Source: Bacillota bacterium (GTDB lineage: Bacteria > Bacillota > Dethiobacteria > DTU022). From it: a stretch of DNA of 13,107 bases. A program made the translations under genes and the position numbers. Positions 7,648 through 12,068 of the stretch are shown here, piece by piece. Location: positions 1 through 13,107 of the forward strand of contig JAAZIE010000048.1 in assembly GCA_012510305.1 (NCBI GenBank), in the 5' to 3' direction. Under the pieces are notes generated by a model that did not search any database, had not been told where the DNA came from, and saw nothing but the letters and a program-made list of their open reading frames with translations. Positions within the stretch are counted from its first letter, which is position 1; every line of letters starts with the position of its first letter.

Positions 7648-8177
7648 AGTTCCACCGCCTTCTCAAAAGCGATCTGCAGGGCATAGGCGCAAAGGGTATA
7701 GCCCACCTCGCGGGGCTGGGGGGCATGCTCCAGGCTGCGGCCGACCATCTGCTCCGCCAGGTACGGCACATCGGGACAGCCACCCCCGGACAGGTTCACG
7801 ATGAGCTTGGTCTCCCGATCCACGGTGATCTTCATATTTGCCGCCCTGACCATGAGATATTTTCCGTATTCCTTAACTTGAAGCAGATCAACCGGTTCCA
7901 GCAAAACGCTGTTCACCGGAACAACCTGGATCGGTTTTATCCCGGCCTCAGACAGCTTTCTGGCGATCGACAGCTCCTCGATGAGAGGAAATTCGATCAC
8001 CAGGTCGCAGCCGCTGCGCAGCCCCGGGGGAGGCCCTTTCACCTTGATCGCCCACCCCTGCTCCCGCAGCACCGTTTCCGCCCTGATCACTTCAGTGGTG
8101 TTTTCAAAAACCAGAATGCCCCGGTCCGGGCTTGCCGGACCGGGCTTTTTTTTCTTCCTTTGAAAGGGACGAAACAT
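7635..8177 (-). CDS. DUF3343 domain protein with a C-terminal domain I do not recognise
   Basis: The product has 180 residues. Residues about 20-95 (ILVFENTTEVIRAETVLREQGWAIKVKGPPPGLRSGCDLVIEF) match DUF3343, a small putative Se/S carrier-like domain with a conserved cysteine (Cys57), commonly near yedE and yedF genes. The C-terminal half (about 100-180) is a different domain, with GGGCPDVPYLAEQM and Cys134, Cys163 and Cys178; I do not recognise it. Start choice: ATG at 8177-8175 is 1 bp after the tusA-like stop, with AGAGGG just upstream; a longer in-frame start at 8273 runs through the tusA gene. The N-terminus MFRPFQRKKKKPGPASPDRG is basic and unusual: it is encoded by an A8 run followed at once by a perfect 10-bp GC hairpin. 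Third gene of the yedE operon. Confidence 0.75.
   Translation of the reverse strand: MFRPFQRKKKKPGPASPDRGILVFENTTEVIRAETVLREQGWAIKVKGPPPGLRSGCDLVIEFPLIEELSIARKLSEAGIKPIQVVPVNSVLLEPVDLLQVKEYGKYLMVRAANMKITVDRETKLIVNLSGGGCPDVPYLAEQMVGRSLEHAPQPREVGYTLCAYALQIAFEKAVELCSA
8120..8153 (+). terminator. Terminator-like hairpin on the strand antisense to the DUF3343 gene
   Basis: CCCGGTCCGG (8120-8129), a 5-nt loop and CCGGACCGGG (8135-8144) form a perfect 10-bp stem, followed by C and T8 (8146-8153). Read on the + strand this is a textbook intrinsic terminator, pointing against the operon. It lies inside the 5' part of the DUF3343 coding sequence. It could stop rightward read-through from the LysR gene, which has no terminator of its own before the opposing gene. 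Function is inferred from shape alone. Confidence 0.6.
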
Positions 8178-8178
8178 T

Positions 8179-8400
8179 TTAGCCCTCTTTTCTGATGGTG
8201 ATCCGGTAACCGTCATCGTCCGGTTGAATTTCCGCCACCGCCCATCCCTGGGCTTCTGTAGCCCGGCAGACATTCTCCCTGGCCGTATCCGTATCCACCA
8301 AAATTACAATTTCGCCTTTTTCAACTTTTTTGATCTTATCCAGGGTGATGATCACCGGCTGGGGACACGAAAGTCCTCTGGCGTCAACGGTCTTGTTCAT
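8179..8400 (-). CDS. TusA/SirA-family sulfur (selenium) carrier protein
   Basis: This is a 73-residue single-domain protein. DARGLSCPQPVI (7-17) carries the family CPxP motif with the persulfide-bearing Cys12, and the length matches TusA. Family members pass persulfide sulfur between proteins; the related N-terminal domain of YedF occurs in selenium gene clusters. Here the YedF C-terminal domain is not fused. The start overlaps the yedE stop in an ATGA arrangement (8397-8400), with AGGAGGGG 6 bp upstream, so translation is coupled to the transporter. The stop is 1 bp before the DUF3343 gene. Delivery of reduced Se or S imported by the YedE-like protein is a reasonable inference, not shown. 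Confidence 0.88.
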   Translation of the reverse strand: MNKTVDARGLSCPQPVIITLDKIKKVEKGEIVILVDTDTARENVCRATEAQGWAVAEIQPDDDGYRITIRKEG

Positions 8401-9494
8401 CCTGAAACCCCTCCTATCTTTTCTCGCATGGTCAGTCCGATGAGCAGGCAGGCCACAAACCCGACGGCAACAGCAATCATTCCTGCCGGGGTCGCTCCTT
8501 CGCCGGAGCTGGCCAGGCCGAAGTTATGGGCAAAGGCTGCGCCGGCAAACATGCCCGCAACAAAAATAGCGGCGTCACCGTCACCTTCCCCGGAGAGGAA
8601 AAGCTGCCGCCCGGGGCAGCCGCCGGCCAGCGTAAAAGCGATTCCCGCAAGAGCCATCCCGAGGAAGTTCCAGAGATGCATGGTATGGGCGACCGGTTGT
8701 TCGATAAAGCCGGGGTTGAACTGGTGGAGCAGCAGGTTCGTGGCGAAGGCGGCGACGGCCAGGCTGACGATTCCGGTAAACAGGTGGCCCTGTTTGAAAA
8801 GGATGAGGTCGCGCAGGGCGCCCATGGTGCAGAACCTGCTTTTTTGGGCCAGGAAACCGATGGCCAGGCCGATAACCAGGGAGATGAGCAGAGGCGCATG
8901 TAAAGAGCCCGGGCCCTCTATACTGTAAAAGAGAATCCCGCTTTGAGGCTCTCCGGAGATCTTGGGATTGAGCAGCATCAGCACCAAAAAACCGGCCATG
9001 ATCAGGGGGGCGATCCACCCCGCGGCGCTGTACGTTTTGCGGGTAGCCCCCAAGTTGTATCCTTTTTTGAGGAAGCCGGTCCCGGCCCAGATTCCCGCCG
9101 CGAGACCGAGCAGGCCGGGGATGGCGTTCCAGTCCCCGCCGGAGAGGCGCAGGAGCGCCCGCCAGGGGCAGCCGAGAAAAACGAGGGCGCCGATCATGGC
9201 CAAAGCGCCCAGAACAAACCTGACCACGGGTGCAGAGCCCGACCGGGGCCTGAACTCCTTGAAGGCGTAAGCCGCGGCAAAGGATCCCAGCACGAAACCG
9301 ATAATTTCCGGGCGCATGTACTGCACTACCGGGGCCCGGTGCATACCGATTGCTCCGGTAATATCGCGGAGAAAGCAGGCCACGCAGATCCCCATATTGG
9401 CGGGGTTACCCCAAAACTGCAGCAGAGAAGCAAAAATACCGATGATCACACCGACGGCGATGATACCCCATTTCGAGGCAAATACATTTTTCAT
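8397..9494 (-). CDS. yedE: YedE-type membrane transporter, putative selenium transporter
   Basis: The product is a 365-residue polytopic membrane protein of the YeeE/YedE (sulfur transport) family. It has two related halves: the first holds MGICVACFLRD and FLGCPWRALLRLSGGDWNAIPG, the second QKSRFCTMGALRDLILF and GGCPGRQLFLSGEGDGDAAIFVAGM. Conserved cysteines in these motifs line the thiosulfate path in characterised YeeE proteins. The GGCPGRQLFLSGEGDGD version and the linkage to tusA and DUF3343 genes correspond to the branch annotated as a putative selenium transporter. Start: ATG at 9494-9492 with AAGGAG 7 bp upstream. It is the first gene of the leftward operon, and its promoter region (9495-9626) contains a LysR-box-like palindrome. 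Thiosulfate or another sulfur anion remains a possible substrate. Confidence 0.88.
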   Translation of the reverse strand: MKNVFASKWGIIAVGVIIGIFASLLQFWGNPANMGICVACFLRDITGAIGMHRAPVVQYMRPEIIGFVLGSFAAAYAFKEFRPRSGSAPVVRFVLGALAMIGALVFLGCPWRALLRLSGGDWNAIPGLLGLAAGIWAGTGFLKKGYNLGATRKTYSAAGWIAPLIMAGFLVLMLLNPKISGEPQSGILFYSIEGPGSLHAPLLISLVIGLAIGFLAQKSRFCTMGALRDLILFKQGHLFTGIVSLAVAAFATNLLLHQFNPGFIEQPVAHTMHLWNFLGMALAGIAFTLAGGCPGRQLFLSGEGDGDAAIFVAGMFAGAAFAHNFGLASSGEGATPAGMIAVAVGFVACLLIGLTMREKIGGVSG

Positions 9495-9726
9495 CGTCCA
9501 ACTCCTTCTTTGTTTATTCTGGTAATTAGATAATTATGTATGCTTACAGCATAAGGCTATTAATTGAATAAATAAAATAGATCTTTTCTATGAAAGGATT
9601 CATTCTTATAGACTTTCGCTATATTGGCGAAAACAATTACGTTTTGGGGGTTCCAGTTTAAACTTCGCCTGAACACAAATAATAGGGATAGCTTTTTGAA
9701 ACCGCTAAAAAGGGGGTCAAAAGCAG
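9495..9726. promoter_or_regulatory. AT-rich divergent promoter region between yedE and the 3D-domain gene
   Basis: This 232-bp gap must serve both the leftward yedE operon and the rightward 3D-domain gene. It is much more AT-rich than its surroundings. Besides the two palindromes near yedE it holds TTTCGC-N7-GCGAAA (9614-9632) and AAAAC-N6-GTTTT (9630-9645), closer to the 3D gene. I could not assign convincing -35/-10 pairs in either direction. Confidence 0.5.
9539..9553. promoter_or_regulatory. LysR-type operator candidate upstream of yedE
   Basis: TATGCT-TAC-AGCATA is a perfect 15-bp inverted repeat 45 bp upstream of the yedE start. It contains a T-N11-A (T9541 to A9553), the signature of LysR-type boxes. 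A second, less perfect palindrome, ATCTTTTC-TAT-GAAAGGAT (9581-9599), lies 44 bp further upstream (centre to centre). The neighbouring LysR regulator is the obvious candidate to bind; that is inference. Confidence 0.45.
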
Positions 9727-10173
9727 GTGGACCGCCGCCAATCGCTGCTCATGCTCACCATTACCGGTTTTTTTCTCGTGGTCGCTATTTACTACGGCGG
9801 TCAGCTGCAGCAAGCAAAAAAAGAGGCGCTGGAGGCCCGGCAAATGGCCCGCCAATCCGGGCTCTACCAGGTTCAAATGATGAATATAACCATGTATGCG
9901 CCGCTGGGCGCCGGCGCTGTCGGCGGGCATGACTTTTCCGGTGATCCTTCGCAGAGCTACAGCGGTGAAAAGGTCATTCCGGGAAAAACCGCCGCCGCCG
10001 GCCCCAATGTCCCGCTGGGCACCGAGATCTACGTTGAAGGGCTGGGCTGGCGCCGGGTCAACGACCGCGGCGGCGCCATCGGCCCCAACGATATCGACCT
10101 GGCGGTAGCCTCCCGGGAAGAAGCGATCGGCTTTGGACAGCAGCAGCGCCTCGTCATCCTCAAGCTCCCCTAA
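9727..10173 (+). CDS. Membrane-anchored 3D-domain protein
   Basis: The product has 148 residues. It has an N-terminal transmembrane segment (about 6-24, SLLMLTITGFFLVVAIYYGG), a short charged helix (25-45), and a C-terminal 3D domain (about 52-148) with NITMYAP, GKTAAAGPNVPLGTEIYVEG and the triple-aspartate core VNDRGGAIGPNDIDLAV (Asp113, Asp122, Asp124). This is the double-psi barrel domain of MltA-like lytic transglycosylases and of Gram-positive cell-wall proteins such as YuiC/Sps and YocH, so a role in peptidoglycan cleavage outside the membrane is likely. No LysM or G5 domains are present. The start is GTG at 9727 with AGGGGGT at 9711-9717. The stop codon abuts the left arm of a palindrome later split by an IS110 element, which may have separated this gene from its terminator or downstream neighbour. 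Confidence 0.82.
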   Translation: MDRRQSLLMLTITGFFLVVAIYYGGQLQQAKKEALEARQMARQSGLYQVQMMNITMYAPLGAGAVGGHDFSGDPSQSYSGEKVIPGKTAAAGPNVPLGTEIYVEGLGWRRVNDRGGAIGPNDIDLAVASREEAIGFGQQQRLVILKLP

Positions 10174-10188
10174 GGTGACAGAGACCAG
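10173..10188. repeat. Left half of the palindromic target split by the insertion sequence
   Basis: AGGTGACAG (10173-10181) is the perfect inverted complement of CTGTCACCT at 11770-11778, on the other side of the element. Bases 10179-10186 (CAGAGACC) are the right target matched by the first guide loop, and AG at 10187-10188 is the core (CT on the element's strand). Confidence 0.7.
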
Positions 10189-10196
10189 CTAACTAA

Positions 10197-10202
10197 AGTC
10201 AA
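10197..10202 (-). promoter_or_regulatory. Outward -35 box at the right end (half of a junction promoter)
   Basis: On the minus strand this reads TTGACT, 5 of 6 to consensus, pointing out of the element 8 bp from the CT core. In an excised circle it would lie 16 bp upstream of TATAGT in the left end. Split junction promoters are known for IS110-family and other circle-forming elements. Confidence 0.6.
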
Positions 10203-10238
10203 GTGTTTTTTTAATTATTTTTAGGGTTCAGGCGTACC

Positions 10239-11519
10239 TTATGCAGCCGGTAACAATCCGGCTGCATACATTTTGTTATGCTCTTCAGGTGTAATCATAA
10301 TGAACGTTTTTTTGTTTTTTAGAATGGAATATACGATACGAACTAGTTTGTTCATTACTGCTCCCAGCGCTTGTGACTTGGTTTTATTTTTAAGTTTTTT
10401 CTGATAGTAATCATGTATTACTTTGTTCACATAATCGCCGCTTTTGTTTTTTCGAACAGATACCAAAGCAGCAAGATACAGCGCCCGGCGCGCATAGGGA
10501 GAGCCCCGTTTGGAGAACTTGTTTTTTGTACCCACAAAATTTCCAGATTGCTTAACAGAGGGGTCTACACCGAAATAGGCGACTAATTGCTTTGAGTGGT
10601 CAAACCTGTCGATGTCTCCAATCTCTGAGGCTAGTATGGATGCTGTTACAGGCCCTAGTCCCGGTATGCTTTTGAGCAACTCGACTGCCGGCACCCTAAC
10701 AGCGAAGACATTTATCTCTGTTTCAAGCTGGCTAAGCTTCTCATCGAGCTGTTGCAGCATATCGGCATATATCTCAATACCAATGAAATGCCCTTCCAGT
10801 TGAGTGCCGAATCTTAGAGCATCCTGTGCGCATTGTTTTAGCGCCTTGTATTTTTCATTAGCATATTCCTGCCCACGTCTGCTATTGGTTTTGATTAATT
10901 CTACGACATCCTTTTTGGGCGCATTGAGCAGCTGCGCAGGGGCAGAGTAAGCAAACAGTAGGGATTGGCCTGTTTTCGATTGCACATCCAGTATTTCTGT
11001 GAATCCTGGCCAGGCCTGGTCTGTTTTCGAGGTAAGTTGGTTTATTATCTGGACTCTATTTTTCCCCAGATGATAGTGGGACCGGGTTAATATCTTGAGG
11101 TTTGCCACATCGTCTTCAGGCATCTGGTATTCACGCAAGTCCAGAATAGAATACAGCTTTGCAATTTCCTCACAGTCCATTTTATCTGTTTTTACTTTCC
11201 TAATGCGAACATTTTTGATAGAATGAGTCTGTAGAGGATTTATCAGAAACACCCTAAAGTTGTTTCTGATAAGGAAGCAGACGAGACGCTCGGAATAATG
11301 ACCGGTAGATTCCAGCAAAACCGCTGGAGTGGTCCCCAGCGTCTCTTCTGTTTCTCTAAGACAAGCGACCAGACCAGTCAGCCCCTTGGCATCATGGTAG
11401 ACCTTAGAGGGCTTCCGGTGCACCTGGCCATCGGAAGCAAGCACACAAAAGTAAGAAAAGTTTTTGCCCACATCGATACCTACTACGGGACAATCAGCGT
11501 TCACAATAACACCTCTCAT
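10239..11519 (-). CDS. IS110-family transposase (bridge RNA-guided DEDD recombinase)
   Basis: The product has 426 residues. The N-terminal RuvC-like DEDD domain shows VGIDVGK (Asp16), LLESTGHY (Glu70) and KTDKMDCEEIAKL (Asp112, Asp115). A coiled-coil stretch follows at about 225-275, then the C-terminal Tnp (IS116/IS110/IS902) domain with SIPGLGPVTASILASEIGDIDRF (284-306), the region expected to hold the catalytic serine (Ser294 is the candidate), and GSPYARRALYLAA. Enzymes of this family recombine a circular donor with a target using a bispecific bridge RNA encoded by the element. The gene is intact. ATG at 11519 has no Shine-Dalgarno sequence; GTG at 11504 follows GAGAGGTG at good spacing and may be the true start, removing five residues. 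Confidence 0.93.
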   Translation of the reverse strand: MRGVIVNADCPVVGIDVGKNFSYFCVLASDGQVHRKPSKVYHDAKGLTGLVACLRETEETLGTTPAVLLESTGHYSERLVCFLIRNNFRVFLINPLQTHSIKNVRIRKVKTDKMDCEEIAKLYSILDLREYQMPEDDVANLKILTRSHYHLGKNRVQIINQLTSKTDQAWPGFTEILDVQSKTGQSLLFAYSAPAQLLNAPKKDVVELIKTNSRRGQEYANEKYKALKQCAQDALRFGTQLEGHFIGIEIYADMLQQLDEKLSQLETEINVFAVRVPAVELLKSIPGLGPVTASILASEIGDIDRFDHSKQLVAYFGVDPSVKQSGNFVGTKNKFSKRGSPYARRALYLAALVSVRKNKSGDYVNKVIHDYYQKKLKNKTKSQALGAVMNKLVRIVYSILKNKKTFIMITPEEHNKMYAAGLLPAA

Positions 11520-11536
11520 TTGTTAGTTAGTATGAA

Positions 11537-11739
11537 GGGTTGTCCATTCCCAATCTAGAAGGTGCATCCTTGCGCGTAAAACGGGAATAAGGTCCCAACC
11601 AGCAAAATCGCATATACTTCTTGAATGGGTAACAGTCTCTGACACGGGTATAGATTTCTCTTCCCAGGGACGTATTCGTTAACACCCTTCAATAACAGTA
11701 TAATACATCCCCCAGATCGGAAGCTCCAATGGACAACCC
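11537..11739 (-). ncRNA. Predicted IS110 bridge RNA (about 203 nt)
   Basis: It is transcribed toward the transposase. By eye it folds as follows (+ coordinates). A closing helix pairs 11728-11739 with 11537-11548 (12 perfect bp), and a second helix pairs 11714-11720 with 11550-11556. The target loop rests on stems 11698-11702/11613-11617, 11688-11692/11621-11625 and 11683-11687/11627-11631, with an apical GAAA-capped hairpin at 11646-11665. The donor loop is closed by 11609-11612/11571-11574, with apical hairpin 11583-11596. Guides: left target 11667-11674 (RNA UACGUCCC), right target 11634-11641 (CAGAGACU), left donor 11595-11601 (UGGUUGG), right donor 11576-11581 (UUUUAC). The order 5' part, target loop, donor loop is that of the known IS621 bridge RNA. 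The 5' end is placed about 5 nt after the TATAGT box. No energy calculation was made. Confidence 0.82.
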
Positions 11740-11743
11740 CCTA

Positions 11744-11749
11744 ACTATA
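11744..11749 (-). promoter_or_regulatory. -10 box of the predicted circle-junction promoter
   Basis: On the minus strand this reads TATAGT, 5 of 6 to TATAAT, ending about 5 nt before the closing helix of the predicted bridge RNA. The chromosomal copy lacks a good -35 box upstream, so the promoter should be strong only when the ends are joined. Confidence 0.6.
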
Positions 11750-11755
11750 ACTTAC

Positions 11756-11778
11756 AGGGGACGTACCTACTGTCACCT
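11756..11778. repeat. Right half of the split palindromic target
   Basis: AG core (11756-11757), then GGGACGTA (11758-11765), identical to 11667-11674 in the predicted bridge RNA gene, then CTGTCACCT (11770-11778), the inverted complement of 10173-10181. On its own it can also form a small hairpin, AGGGGAC with GTCACCT (one mismatch). Confidence 0.7.
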
Positions 11779-12068
11779 ATTTTCGCCTGCGTCGGCTGGC
11801 GCGGAGTTGTTTTAGAGAGGCGGTCCCGGGAAGGATCCCAGAGCACATCCGACTTGACTGAGCGCAGCGAAGGATCTCCGCCGGCCCGGCTGCGGATAGA
11901 ACGGCCGCCTGGCGTTTTCGGCGAAGGCTTCGCATCAAAGCGTGAGATCCTTCGGGCTGCGCCCCCGGGACGACGAAAAAGGCGCCCTCGGGAGGACGAA
12001 AAAGGGGGCCTGTGATGACAGAGAAGAAAGCCCCCGGGATGCGCAAAAGTATTCTCCGTACTGCGGGG
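11779..12068. repeat. Repeat-rich noncoding region between the IS and the peptidase gene
   Basis: I see no convincing gene in these 290 bp. They contain CGAAGGATCTC (11868-11878) and its perfect inverted copy GAGATCCTTCG (11944-11954), a small palindrome GCGAAG-G-CTTCGC (11921-11933), and an imperfect tandem repeat of period 23 with GACGAAAAAGG at 11972 and 11995. Phrases such as TGAGCGCAGCGAAGGATCT look like a dispersed intergenic repeat, but copy number cannot be judged from one window. Confidence 0.5.
11999..12035 (-). terminator. Intrinsic terminator candidate of the M24 peptidase gene
   Basis: On the minus strand GGGGGC (12035-12030), a loop of about 20 nt and GCCCCC (12009-12004) are followed by T5 (12003-11999). 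It lies 34 bp past the peptidase stop. The loop is long, so strength is uncertain. Confidence 0.5.

Larger units (their letters stand above)
10187..11757 (-). mobile_element. IS110-family insertion sequence (about 1.57 kb)
   Basis: The element consists of a long noncoding left end (11520-11755), one transposase gene and a short right end (10189-10238), the layout of the IS110 group. It is visibly more AT-rich than the flanking DNA. Ends are placed at copies of the core dinucleotide CT (AG on the + strand) at 10187-10188 and 11756-11757, without terminal inverted repeats, as usual for this group. Three signals agree on these ends: guide sequences in the predicted bridge RNA abut this CT, the flanks rejoin into one palindrome, and circle formation would build a TTGACT-N16-TATAGT promoter. 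The ends are predicted to the base, but only comparison with an empty site would prove them. Confidence 0.82.

Noticed and set aside
8178..8273. N-terminal extension of the DUF3343 gene starting at 8273
   Set aside because: It would run through the tusA-like gene; ATG at 8177 lies 1 bp after the tusA stop with AGAGGG upstream.
10189..11747. CTAACTA direct repeat at 10189-10195 and 11741-11747 as a target-site duplication
   Set aside because: IS110 elements do not usually make such duplications, and ends set here would leave the guides unmatched and the palindrome and promoter out of place. It is probably a chance or donor-end similarity.
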